Notes under the pieces: generated by a model
Databases searched by the model: none
The model's input: only the letters and a program-made list of their open reading frames with translations
Told to the model about the DNA's origin: nothing
Program-made: the position numbers and the translations under genes
Shown here: positions 37,701 through 46,191 of the stretch, piece by piece
Position numbering within the stretch: the first letter of the stretch is position 1
Layout: every line of letters begins with the position of its first letter
Assembly (NCBI GenBank): GCA_937995735.1
Contig: CALKIZ010000012.1
Coordinates: forward strand, 1-51,403
Source of the DNA: an uncultured Neomegalonema sp.
Lineage (GTDB): Bacteria; Pseudomonadota; Alphaproteobacteria; Rhodobacterales; Rhodobacteraceae
Reading direction: 5' to 3'
DNA: 51,403 bases

Positions 37701-38719
37701 AGAAAGTCTTCCTTGATATTGACGCTATCCGTCTTGCCGATTTTCGATTTATGTGTCTTCAGCCACGCATCCGTTGTCGACCTACCCGCATCACGCAATT
37801 CGTTGATCACATTCCAATCCGGCGTAATTTTCGTTGCCACATTAAAGGTAGCCATCGTTGCATCATCGCGGATGGAGTGTACACGCATCCGTTTCCATTT
37901 ATCCTTATCGATCACACCGTCATCAATCAGGTGCTGAACAAAATCAATGGCTCGCATCTCGCGCGTCAATGACGCATTAAAGCTGATTTCATTAATCCGG
38001 TTAGAGATTTCTCCGGCAGATTTCGGAGTCCCCTCACGTTCGATAGGGTTGATATGAACGATCAAGACATCGCGGCATTTCGCATTATATATTAGTGGAT
38101 AAATTGCAGGGTTCCCTACATACCCACCATCCCAATACGGCTCGCCATCAATTTCGACAGCCTGAAAAAGATAAGGCAAACAAGCCGAAGCAAGAATGGC
38201 ATCGACTGTGATTTCATCACCCGTGAAGACTTTCGGGCGGCCATGGCGCACACTCGTAGCATTGATGAAAACTTTGGGTCCCGGCTCTCCGCAAACCTCT
38301 TTAAAATCGATCATCTCTTCCAGAAGGTCACGGAGCGGGTTTATATTCAGCGGGTTAAGCTGATACGGAGAAAACGTCCGCGTCAACCAATCCCCCATCA
38401 TGTAAGCGGGCGAATATTCGTAAAATCCGGAAAGCGTTGCCGGATCAGGCGGCATTGCAAACATCGTAAACGGTGAAGACGGTCCCGCAGAGCGTTCAAC
38501 GATTTTGTGCCAGAATTCTGAGAGTAGGTCTTTTGCACCCTGCCGTCCGCCTCTCGCCAATCCCGTCACCATCATCGCGGCATTCATTGCCCCGGCACTG
38601 GTCGCAGTGATTGCCTCATATTCGAGATCTTCTTCCTCAAGCAGACGATCAAGCGCGCCCCATGTGAAAGCTCCGTGCGTACCGCCACCTTGAAGAGCAA
38701 GATTGATAGATTTGGTCAT
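37697..38719 (-). CDS. Patatin-like phospholipase
   Basis: A 340-residue patatin-family serine hydrolase. The oxyanion loop GGGTHG lies at 11-16. The nucleophile Ser is S41 in ATSAGA (a variant of GxSxG with Ala first), and the catalytic Asp lies in WDGGYVGN. I chose the ATG at 38719 since the family motif starts soon after; an extension to 38767 is unconserved. No signal peptide. Patatins cleave acyl esters of phospholipids and, in some bacteria, act on polyhydroxyalkanoate granules. The gene heads the coupled trio and lies downstream of a 3-hydroxybutyrate dehydrogenase. Confidence 0.88.
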   Translation of the reverse strand: MTKSINLALQGGGTHGAFTWGALDRLLEEEDLEYEAITATSAGAMNAAMMVTGLARGGRQGAKDLLSEFWHKIVERSAGPSSPFTMFAMPPDPATLSGFYEYSPAYMMGDWLTRTFSPYQLNPLNINPLRDLLEEMIDFKEVCGEPGPKVFINATSVRHGRPKVFTGDEITVDAILASACLPYLFQAVEIDGEPYWDGGYVGNPAIYPLIYNAKCRDVLIVHINPIEREGTPKSAGEISNRINEISFNASLTREMRAIDFVQHLIDDGVIDKDKWKRMRVHSIRDDATMATFNVATKITPDWNVINELRDAGRSTTDAWLKTHKSKIGKTDSVNIKEDFL

Positions 38720-38795
38720 GAAAGGCTTTCTTAGGAAAACGATTGAAGAAACAGATAGTCTTTGCAAAAACTATCCCTGCCAATCGATCAAAAAT

Positions 38796-38813
38796 GTAAA
38801 TAATTTTATTTAC
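38796..38813. promoter_or_regulatory. Perfect AT-rich palindrome upstream of the patatin gene
   Basis: GTAAATA-ATTT-TATTTAC is an 18-bp palindrome about 77 bp before the patatin start codon. It could be an operator or a hairpin in the leader. Confidence 0.35.
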
Positions 38814-38826
38814 GGATCATAGAATT

Positions 38827-38856
38827 CGTGGACCCCTTCATAAGAAGCGATCCACG
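38827..38856 (-). terminator. Possible terminator of the 3-hydroxybutyrate dehydrogenase gene
   Basis: CGTGGA/TCCACG and CTTC/GAAG form a two-part stem with a 3x3 internal loop. It begins 33 nt past the stop codon but no T-run follows, so the call is weak. Confidence 0.35.
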
Positions 38857-38889
38857 CAAAAGGTTATTCACTGGGAGAGATCAACGAAA

Positions 38890-39678
38890 TCACATCGCCG
38901 TCCAACCGCCGTCAACAGATATACTCGTCCCTGTAATTTGTGCAGCCCCTTCACCGCAAAGAAAAGCCGTCGTTGCACCGATCTGTTCAACTGTTGCGAA
39001 CTCGCGTGTTGGTGTGCGGGTCAACATAACTTTGTCGATCACTTCTTCTTTGGTCATATTGTTTGCCCGCATCTGATCTTCGAGTTGCGCTTCAACTAGC
39101 GGCGTCCAGACATAGCCGGGGCAAACTGCATTGCATGTTACGTTTACACGGGCATCAGCGGCCTCAAGCGCGGTCACTTTAGACAAACCAACGACGCCAT
39201 GCTTAGCCGCAACATATGCGCTTTTGTATGGCGAAGCGGTCAGGCCATGTGCCGACGCGATATTAACAATGCGGCCCCAGCCGCGCTTCTTCATACCGGC
39301 AATTGCCGCACGGGTAGTATGGAATGCCGATGACAGATTGATCGCGATAATCGCATCCCATTTACCAACCGGAAAATCCTCAATCTTCTCAACATACTGG
39401 ATGCCGGCATTATTGACGAGAATATCAACTTGGCCGAATTCTTTCTCCGCGCCGGCGATCAGGGCTTCGCAGTCTTCGGCCTTCGACATATCCGCGCCGA
39501 CATAGGCAACCTCAGCTCCGGTATCAACGGCGAGCTGTTTCGCAACTTCACGTGCTTCATCACTGTGCGTATGGTCATTAATGACGACCTTACAGCCCGC
39601 TTTCGCCAATTCGACTGCAACTCCAAGACCGATACCGCTGGTTGATCCAGTGACAACGGCGACTTTACCTTTAGGCAT
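38890..39678 (-). CDS. bdhA: 3-hydroxybutyrate dehydrogenase
   Basis: A 262-residue classical SDR that interconverts (R)-3-hydroxybutyrate and acetoacetate with NAD. TGSTSGIG at 10-17 is the cofactor motif; NNAGIQ, the catalytic Ser (NIASAHG) and Tyr/Lys (SAYVAAKHG) are present. The HGLTASPYKSAYVAAKHG segment and the C-terminal ITGTSISVDGGWTAM are typical of D-beta-hydroxybutyrate dehydrogenase. The 164-bp upstream gap (39679-39842) probably holds its promoter; I see no strong consensus. Neighbouring lipase and ligase genes suggest a link to polyhydroxybutyrate or lipid use. Confidence 0.93.
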   Translation of the reverse strand: MPKGKVAVVTGSTSGIGLGVAVELAKAGCKVVINDHTHSDEAREVAKQLAVDTGAEVAYVGADMSKAEDCEALIAGAEKEFGQVDILVNNAGIQYVEKIEDFPVGKWDAIIAINLSSAFHTTRAAIAGMKKRGWGRIVNIASAHGLTASPYKSAYVAAKHGVVGLSKVTALEAADARVNVTCNAVCPGYVWTPLVEAQLEDQMRANNMTKEEVIDKVMLTRTPTREFATVEQIGATTAFLCGEGAAQITGTSISVDGGWTAM

Positions 39679-39842
39679 AATAGTTCCTCAAAATTTGTGC
39701 ACTGCAGCGTCTTATACCGCAACGCAACAATAATTGCGAGCTACAGTCGCAAGCCTGTGATTGATGCGTTACAAATTAAGGGTATCACGATCAAAAACAA
39801 TTATATCGTGCATTATCACGCAAAAAGTTGTTAAAAGGGAAT

Positions 39843-40955
39843 TCAACCAGATAATGCCGCAACTGCTTCCGGTAAAACCTGTTCAAACAAATCCAACTCG
39901 TCTTCGCGCCCAACACTAACACGGATACAGCGATTGAGACCTTCAACGCCCGGCATCCGGATAAAAACTTGACGCGCAACGATTTCATCCAGCAAGCGCT
40001 TGGCAAACTCGCCATCTCTTCCACAATTGATCGCTACAAAATTCGTCGCCGAGCGCAGTGGTGTCAATCCGTTATCACTGGCAATATCTGAGAGACGCCC
40101 ACGACCTTTAGCGATCACCGCAACCGTTTGCTGCGTATGCGCTACGTCTTCCAATGCTGCGAGCGCTGCGGCTTGCGCAATGCGGGTAACACCAAAATGA
40201 TTACGGATTTTATCGAAGCCTTTAATAATTCTATCAGGCCCTAACGCATACCCGATACGAAAACCCGCCAACCCATAAGCCTTTGAAAACGTGCGAAGCC
40301 TGACGAGATTCGGGCGGGAAAAGTTATCGGGTGGCACAACGCCTTGAGGCGTGAATTCCATGTAGGCTTCGTCCAATAATACGAGGCAGGTCTCGGGAAT
40401 ACTGTCCACGAACTTCTGGACCGTTACAAAATCATGCCAACTGCCCATTGGATTGTCCGGGTTACAAAAGTAAACCAGCTTTGCATCAAACTGACGTACC
40501 ATGGCCGCGAGTGCCTCAGGGTCTTCGACGTCATCACGGTAGGGAACCATCTCGATGTGTCCGCCCGCACCGGCAACGTGGTAATTGAATGTCGGATATG
40601 CGCCGCGTGATGTCACGGCACTGTCTCCTTGCCCCATAAACAAACGAACAATCCAACCAAGCAAAGCATCAATGCCTTCACCAACAAGAATTTCGTTTGG
40701 TGCGCGCCCTGTGTGAGCAGCGAGTTTCTCGCGCAATTCAAAGGCTGTCGGGTCGGGGTAGAAACCCGCCTCATCACGGGCAACCCTCGTACACGCTGCC
40801 CGAACAAAATCCGACGGCGGTAACGTTAACTCGTTCGCACCAAGCCGTGCTTTGAATACGCGGCCTGTCTCACGTTCAATTTGTTCCGGCGCGACAAATG
40901 GAACTGTGGAGGGCAATACCGATGGGATAGGTGCAAAAGCGGGTTGTTTGGTCAT
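39843..40955 (-). CDS. hisC: Histidinol-phosphate/aromatic aminotransferase (HisC type)
   Basis: A 370-residue class II aminotransferase in the HisC group. The Schiff-base lysine is K225 in TFSKAYGLAGFRIGY, and LLDEAYMEF and FCNPDNPMG are typical. HisC converts imidazole-acetol phosphate to histidinol phosphate; paralogues act on aromatic amino acids or others. No other his gene is nearby, so this may be such a paralogue. The start overlaps the upstream frhB gene as ATGA, tying the two together. Confidence 0.85.
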   Translation of the reverse strand: MTKQPAFAPIPSVLPSTVPFVAPEQIERETGRVFKARLGANELTLPPSDFVRAACTRVARDEAGFYPDPTAFELREKLAAHTGRAPNEILVGEGIDALLGWIVRLFMGQGDSAVTSRGAYPTFNYHVAGAGGHIEMVPYRDDVEDPEALAAMVRQFDAKLVYFCNPDNPMGSWHDFVTVQKFVDSIPETCLVLLDEAYMEFTPQGVVPPDNFSRPNLVRLRTFSKAYGLAGFRIGYALGPDRIIKGFDKIRNHFGVTRIAQAAALAALEDVAHTQQTVAVIAKGRGRLSDIASDNGLTPLRSATNFVAINCGRDGEFAKRLLDEIVARQVFIRMPGVEGLNRCIRVSVGREDELDLFEQVLPEAVAALSG

Positions 40956-42166
40956 GGGTCTGGTTTCCGTTCACCTTCTTCGGGCAGTATCCCATAAGGA
41001 CGCACAAGCCGCCAGACATGATCCGGGATCATATTTTTCATCATTGCGGGGCGCTCTCTTCGGAGATGAAGTATTGTTTCTACCGCCTTCATCTCTACAC
41101 GCGCCCGTCCAAACTCAATGCCTCGCGGTCCAACACGCGGCATCAACCAACTGACGATAGGGCGCACCCAGTTCGGCATCCGTCGAAGCGGTAGGCCGCC
41201 CGCAGCACGCTCTGTGTTGGCAAGAAACCCTTTCACTGCCCCGCCGCGCTTGCCCTTATCACCCGGTTCAGACAGGCGGATTTCATCCCTCAACAGCGCC
41301 AGCAAGTCTTCGCCCCGCTGATTACGCACCAACAACCATTGCTCACCCTCACCGCCCATATACCCGACCGTAATATCGGCAAGTGTATTCGTGTAATCGA
41401 CACACGTGCGGCACGTCAGCGGAAAAAAGTCTCGGGGTAAATCCGAAATTGGAAGATTGAGAAACGGGATAAGTTCCTTGCGTCCATCATCAAACCGTAA
41501 CTCGACGCGATAATCGGCACGAAATTCCAGATAGGTAATACTATCGGGGTTTTCGGACAGCAACCCGAGGAATGTGTGGAAATTTTCCGTTGTGGTATTG
41601 TCCGAGCACGGCGTTCCAATGACGGTGATTTGCTCGAAGCCCAAATCGCGCTCGATAGCGCGCAAAGCGTAGATTTGGCATGGAATACCTATCACGGCGA
41701 TGCGCTTATGCCCTGCGGCTCTTACTGGTTCGAGCAACGCCAGAAGCGGTGCATAGCCCATACGCATCCCCCGCACCTGCTGCATATCAGAGGCTTCGGT
41801 AATCAGGACAGGAACGGGCTTCCATTTATCATTCGCATCAGGCGCCATTGTAAGAACAGCGTCGACCGCTTTTGTCTCAAGCAAACATTCAGCAAGCCGC
41901 GTCGTAATACCGGTCCATTGCGCACCTTTTTTTGGCGGGGTAAGCGAGGCGCGCAGCATCCTACGATAAGGACCGAAAAACCGCTCATCAGCGCGATCAG
42001 GGTCACGCGCGCGGCCATGTGTTTGCTCTTCGAGCGCTTCATAATCGGGTTTGATAAACTGACATGCACGACCACAACGCTTTGCATCCTCGGTGCGGGA
42101 CAATCCACAATCGGTACAAAGGTCGCGCGGCGCAGGATCGGCGAGCGGCGGAATGGTCAGGCTCAT
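40952..42166 (-). CDS. FrhB/FdhB-type protein (coenzyme F420 hydrogenase/dehydrogenase beta subunit family)
   Basis: The 404-residue protein has an N-terminal Cys group (C17, C20, C31, C35; LCTDCGLS, then RCGRACQF), the FrhB-N/C cores (IAVIGIPCQIYALRAIERD, IGTPCSDNT) and a later TCRTCVDYTN. The Cys groups suggest one or two [4Fe-4S] clusters and FAD. Relatives include F420-reducing subunits, plant hydroxymethyl chlorophyll reductase and the bacterial divinyl reductase BciB. No F420 or chlorophyll gene is seen here, so the electron donor and substrate are unknown. No ribosome binding site is visible for this start. Confidence 0.82.
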   Translation of the reverse strand: MSLTIPPLADPAPRDLCTDCGLSRTEDAKRCGRACQFIKPDYEALEEQTHGRARDPDRADERFFGPYRRMLRASLTPPKKGAQWTGITTRLAECLLETKAVDAVLTMAPDANDKWKPVPVLITEASDMQQVRGMRMGYAPLLALLEPVRAAGHKRIAVIGIPCQIYALRAIERDLGFEQITVIGTPCSDNTTTENFHTFLGLLSENPDSITYLEFRADYRVELRFDDGRKELIPFLNLPISDLPRDFFPLTCRTCVDYTNTLADITVGYMGGEGEQWLLVRNQRGEDLLALLRDEIRLSEPGDKGKRGGAVKGFLANTERAAGGLPLRRMPNWVRPIVSWLMPRVGPRGIEFGRARVEMKAVETILHLRRERPAMMKNMIPDHVWRLVRPYGILPEEGERKPDP

Positions 42167-42331
42167 AGATAAATTATGACACGGGCGCTCCCGCTCTCCC
42201 CGTTCGGACGTGATGACTCTTCACATAAGACGCTAAAAAACCGTTCTCTTGAATGCAATGGTGTATGCTCAAATAGCAAGAAGTCTCAGGGCGACCTTTC
42301 CACGCAGCATAATTTTGCGAAAGTCTAACCG

Positions 42332-43921
42332 ATGAAATTCCCATCCGTTCCCCCCTATGGTTCCCGCCGATCTTCTGTGATGGCGGATAATATGGTTACG
42401 ACCTCGCACCCGCTCGCTGCGCAAGCCGGATTGTCGATGCTGGCAAAGGGCGGCAATGCGGTTGATGCGGCCTTAGCATCGGCGATGACGCTGACAGTGG
42501 TAGAGCCGACCGGCAATGGCCTCGGGTCTGATGGTTTTGCGATCTTGTGGGATGGCGGGCAGTTACATGGTATGAACGCCTCTGGCCGCTCGCCTGCGGG
42601 CTGGACGCCGGATCCGTTCAAAGACGGCATACCGGAACTGGGGTGGAATTCAGTGACCGTGCCCGGCGCGGTGGGTGGCTGGGTTGCTCTCTCGGAAAGG
42701 TTTGGGCGTCTGCCCTTTGCCGATCTCGCTGAACCTGCAATCCGATATGCAGAGGATGGATTTCCTGTCTCTCCGGTGATCGCGACCCTTTGGGCGAATG
42801 GCGCGGCGCGGCTACATGATCAACCCGGCTTCGCGGATCACTTCATGCCCAATGGCCGCGCTCCTCTGGCGGGGGAACGATTTATCGCAAAAGACACCGC
42901 ACAGAGCCTCCGCCTCATCGCCGAAACTAAAGGAGAAGCATTCTATCGCGGTGAACTCGCTGAAAAAATCGCCACGAATTCCACCAAACATGGCGGGGCG
43001 ATGACATTAGACGACCTTGCGGCAGAAAAGCCTGATTGGTGCGGGACAATCCATCAAAAGTTCGACGATATAGAATTGCACGAAATTCCTCCGAATGGCC
43101 AAGGAATCGCGGCTTGTATGGCCCTCGGGATGTTGTCACACACACCGATCCGCGACCTTTCGCCTGAAGACCCCAAGGCTCTGCACCTGATGTGGGAAGC
43201 GATGAAACTCGCATTTCGGGATGTTGATGCCTACGTCGCCGATGGTCCTTTTATGGACGAGATTACAAGCGCTGATTTGCTTGATGCCGAATATCTGAAA
43301 AACCGTGCGAAATTAATTGATCCAAAGCGCGCTCAAGACTTTGGTTCAGGCGCACCAAAACGCGGCGGCACAGTGTATTTATGTGCGGCGGATCAAAGCG
43401 GAATGATGGTCTCTTATATCCAGTCGAATTACGCTGGCTTCGGATCAGGCGTTGTCGTCCCCGATACGGGCATTCATCTGCAAAATCGGGGATGTGGTTT
43501 TACTTTGCAAGACGGACACCCCAATCAAGTTGGTCCACGCAAACGCCCATTTCACACAATCATCCCCGGCTTCCTCACCGCCAAAGGACAGCCGCGCATG
43601 GCCTTTGGGGTTATGGGTGGCCCGATGCAGGCACAGGGGCATTTGCAAATGCTGCTGAGAACTCAAATTTGGGGACAAGATGTGCAAACTGCCGCAGATG
43701 CCCCACGTTGGCGCGTAACAGAAGGCTTGGGTGTTGCGTGCGAGACAGCGATGCCAGCGGATGCCTTACAAACACTGACTGACCTCGGGCATAACATTAC
43801 GCTGGAGACACCGGATGCAGCGTTTGGATTTGGCGGAGCGCAGCTGATCCACAGGTTAGAAAGCGGCGGATATGCGGGCGGGTCTGATCCGCGCAAAGAC
43901 GGATGTGCGATTGGTTTTTAA
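42332..43921 (+). CDS. ggt: Gamma-glutamyltransferase family protein
   Basis: The 529-residue protein belongs to the Ntn-hydrolase gamma-glutamyltransferase family. The self-cleavage nucleophile is probably T347 in KRGGTVYLC; NGLGSDGFAI, GNAVDAALAS and FGVMGGPMQAQGH are further conserved segments. No signal peptide precedes the family start (VMADNMVTTSHPLAAQAG), so it appears cytosolic, unlike the periplasmic E. coli enzyme. Some members hydrolyse glutathione; others act as acylases. It is divergent from the frhB gene and converges on the liv operon. Confidence 0.9.
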   Translation: MKFPSVPPYGSRRSSVMADNMVTTSHPLAAQAGLSMLAKGGNAVDAALASAMTLTVVEPTGNGLGSDGFAILWDGGQLHGMNASGRSPAGWTPDPFKDGIPELGWNSVTVPGAVGGWVALSERFGRLPFADLAEPAIRYAEDGFPVSPVIATLWANGAARLHDQPGFADHFMPNGRAPLAGERFIAKDTAQSLRLIAETKGEAFYRGELAEKIATNSTKHGGAMTLDDLAAEKPDWCGTIHQKFDDIELHEIPPNGQGIAACMALGMLSHTPIRDLSPEDPKALHLMWEAMKLAFRDVDAYVADGPFMDEITSADLLDAEYLKNRAKLIDPKRAQDFGSGAPKRGGTVYLCAADQSGMMVSYIQSNYAGFGSGVVVPDTGIHLQNRGCGFTLQDGHPNQVGPRKRPFHTIIPGFLTAKGQPRMAFGVMGGPMQAQGHLQMLLRTQIWGQDVQTAADAPRWRVTEGLGVACETAMPADALQTLTDLGHNITLETPDAAFGFGGAQLIHRLESGGYAGGSDPRKDGCAIGF

Positions 43922-43932
43922 CCGCTGCGCAA

Positions 43933-44757
43933 TCAACCAAGCCATCTTTTACGACGCCGGTAAGAGCGCACATTGCGATAAGACTTGCGTCCCTCTTCCG
44001 ACATGCCGAGATAAAACTCTTTAACGTCAGGGTTCTCGCGAAGCTCTGCGGCGGGGCCGTCCATGACCACGCGGCCTGACTCCAGAATATAGCCGTAATG
44101 AGCAAAGCGCAGGGCGACATTCGTGTTTTGCTCAGCCAAAAGGAATGAGACGCCTTCTTTTTCGTTCAGGTCTTTGACAATCCCAAAAATTTCTTCAACG
44201 AGTTGAGGCGCAAGACCCATTGACGGCTCGTCTAGCAACACAGTTTCGGGCCGTGACATCAATGCGCGGCCAATAGCGCACATTTGTTGCTCGCCGCCCG
44301 ACGTATAACCAGCTTGAGACTTGCGGCGCTCACGAAGGCGCGGAAAATAATTATAGACCATTTCCAAATCGGCGGCGACTGCACCGCGCCCATCCCGGCG
44401 CGTATAACTGCCCGTCATCAGATTTTCTTCGATGGTCAAATGCTCGAAGCAATGACGGCCTTCCATGACCTGAATGACGCCTTTTTTAACAAGATCAGCG
44501 GGCATCAAATCTGCAATTTTTTCACCGCGATATGAAATCGAACCTTTCGTCACTTCACCGCGTTCGGAATGCAGCAAATTAGAAATCGCCTTTAGGGTCG
44601 TTGTTTTCCCTGCGCCATTCCCGCCGAGTAGTGCCGTGATCCCGCCCTTAGGCACAGAAAGGCTGACACCCTTCAGCACAAGAATGACGTGATTATAGAT
44701 CACCTCAATATTGCTGATTTCCAGCAGGGACTCGTCGGTCGGAGCAGCATCAAGCAT
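43933..44757 (-). CDS. livF: Branched-chain amino acid-type ABC transporter ATP-binding protein LivF
   Basis: A 274-residue ABC ATPase: Walker A GGNGAGKTT, signature TSGGEQQM and Walker B TVLLDEPSMGL, in the LivF pattern. It powers import with LivG through LivH/LivM. I chose ATG 44757; the longer frame to 44793 is not needed. The C-terminus is basic (RSYRRRKRWLG), unusual for the family. It follows livK by 93 bp, with a perfect GC hairpin between them. Confidence 0.92.
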   Translation of the reverse strand: MLDAAPTDESLLEISNIEVIYNHVILVLKGVSLSVPKGGITALLGGNGAGKTTTLKAISNLLHSERGEVTKGSISYRGEKIADLMPADLVKKGVIQVMEGRHCFEHLTIEENLMTGSYTRRDGRGAVAADLEMVYNYFPRLRERRKSQAGYTSGGEQQMCAIGRALMSRPETVLLDEPSMGLAPQLVEEIFGIVKDLNEKEGVSFLLAEQNTNVALRFAHYGYILESGRVVMDGPAAELRENPDVKEFYLGMSEEGRKSYRNVRSYRRRKRWLG

Positions 44758-44814
44758 GAATAATTGCCTTTGAGTAAAAGGCCCCCGCATCAATTACGAG
44801 AGCCGAAGTTCTAT

Positions 44815-44842
44815 GTTGCGCCCAGACTATGCCGGGCGCAAC
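44815..44842 (-). terminator. Intra-operon hairpin between livK and livF
   Basis: GTTGCGCCC and GGGCGCAAC form a perfect 9-bp stem with a 10-nt loop, 9 nt after the livK stop. No T-run follows, so it more likely protects livK mRNA or lowers livF expression than ends transcription. Confidence 0.55.
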
Positions 44843-44850
44843 AAATGCGA

Positions 44851-46137
44851 TTAGCTACAGGCTTCTTTGATTTTGTTTTCCTTCGCAAAGGCCGAAGAAT
44901 CTTCCGCAATCAAGTCGCCGATGACTTCCATATCACTCTCGCCATAGCTGGTGATCTGGTTCCATTCGCCTGCTTTTGCATCCCACTGGTTCACGGTCAC
45001 AAGGCCCGGTCCGCCGTGGTTTTCACAAGACACTTTGAAGGTTGGTCCAAAGTTCGGCATACCGAGCTTTTTCATCGTGGCTTGAGTCACGACCAGCGCT
45101 TCCATACCGTCACGCATTTGTTGAGGTGTGATTTCTTTGGTGTCGTGGATTTCTTGAGCGTTCTTTGCCGCTTCAACAGCCAGCATAGCTGCATACATGC
45201 CACGGTTATAAAGCACGGTTCCTTTTTGATCCCCTGCACCCGCAGCTTTACCAGCATCATAGACGTATTTTTTCAGGTCGTCATAAAGCGGGTAATCGTC
45301 ACCAACACCATGGAAGTTCAGCGCCTTATAGCCATTCGCTTTTTCGCCAACCGGTTTCACGTCGTTCTCGGAACCAGACCACCAGACACCAATGAAGTTT
45401 TCCATCGGATAGCGAATGTTTGCCGCCTCTTGAATTGCCGTAGCGTTCATAACGCCCCAGCCCCACATCGTCACATAATCAGGCTTTTCACGGCGGATTT
45501 GCAGCCATTGTGATTTCTGCTCCTGACCGGGATGGTCAACCGGCAGCAATGTCAGTTCAAAGTCATGCTTTTTAGCCAGCTCTTCCAGAGTACGGATCGG
45601 CTCTTTGCCGTAAGCAGAGTTGTGATAAACAAGCGCGAGCGTCTTGCCTTTGATGTCACCATCATTGATGTCGAGCAGGTGGTTCACCACTGCCGAAGCG
45701 CCGTTCCAATAGTTGGCGGGATAGTTAAAGACCGTGTTGAACACTTTGCCGTTTGCAGCAGAAGTCCGGCCATATCCCATCGTGTGCAGCGGAATACCAT
45801 CAGCCGCTGATTTTGGAATGAGTTGATAGGTGATGCCCGTTGAAAGCGGTTGGTAAACCAGTGCGCCTTGACCTTTAGTGGACTCGTAACACTCAACGCC
45901 TTTTTCAGTGTTATAGCCAGTCTCACATTCAATGACTTTGATCGGCACGCCGCCAATGCCACCATCACGCTCATTCATCAGTGTAAAGTAATCTTCATAG
46001 CCATCCGCGAAAGGAATGCCGTTAGCGGCATAAGGTCCAGTACGATAGCTAAGCGATGGGAAGACCATATCCGCCAGCGCAGGTGATACTCCCATTACGA
46101 CTGCCATTGTAGCAGCGGTCAGTGTTCTCATTTTCAT
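44851..46137 (-). CDS. livK: Branched-chain amino acid-type ABC transporter substrate-binding protein
   Basis: The 428-residue periplasmic binding protein has a signal peptide (MKMRTLTAATMAVVMGVSPALA) and the type I fold pattern (YEDYFTLMNERDGGIGGVPIKVIECETGYN). This HAAT-family binding protein may bind branched-chain amino acids, but with the acyl-CoA ligase in the operon an acid such as an aromatic or fatty compound is equally possible. It is preceded by livM at 54 bp and followed by a hairpin that could raise its mRNA stability. Confidence 0.92.
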   Translation of the reverse strand: MKMRTLTAATMAVVMGVSPALADMVFPSLSYRTGPYAANGIPFADGYEDYFTLMNERDGGIGGVPIKVIECETGYNTEKGVECYESTKGQGALVYQPLSTGITYQLIPKSAADGIPLHTMGYGRTSAANGKVFNTVFNYPANYWNGASAVVNHLLDINDGDIKGKTLALVYHNSAYGKEPIRTLEELAKKHDFELTLLPVDHPGQEQKSQWLQIRREKPDYVTMWGWGVMNATAIQEAANIRYPMENFIGVWWSGSENDVKPVGEKANGYKALNFHGVGDDYPLYDDLKKYVYDAGKAAGAGDQKGTVLYNRGMYAAMLAVEAAKNAQEIHDTKEITPQQMRDGMEALVVTQATMKKLGMPNFGPTFKVSCENHGGPGLVTVNQWDAKAGEWNQITSYGESDMEVIGDLIAEDSSAFAKENKIKEACS

Positions 46138-46191
46138 ATTCTTCTCCCTTTAGTCGTTATTCTAAGTTCGTTGATCCCACCACAAACACTG

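Noticed and set aside
40952-42166. FrhB-type protein as evidence of phototrophy (BciB)
   Set aside because: No other bch, puf or crt gene is in the window and the family has many roles.
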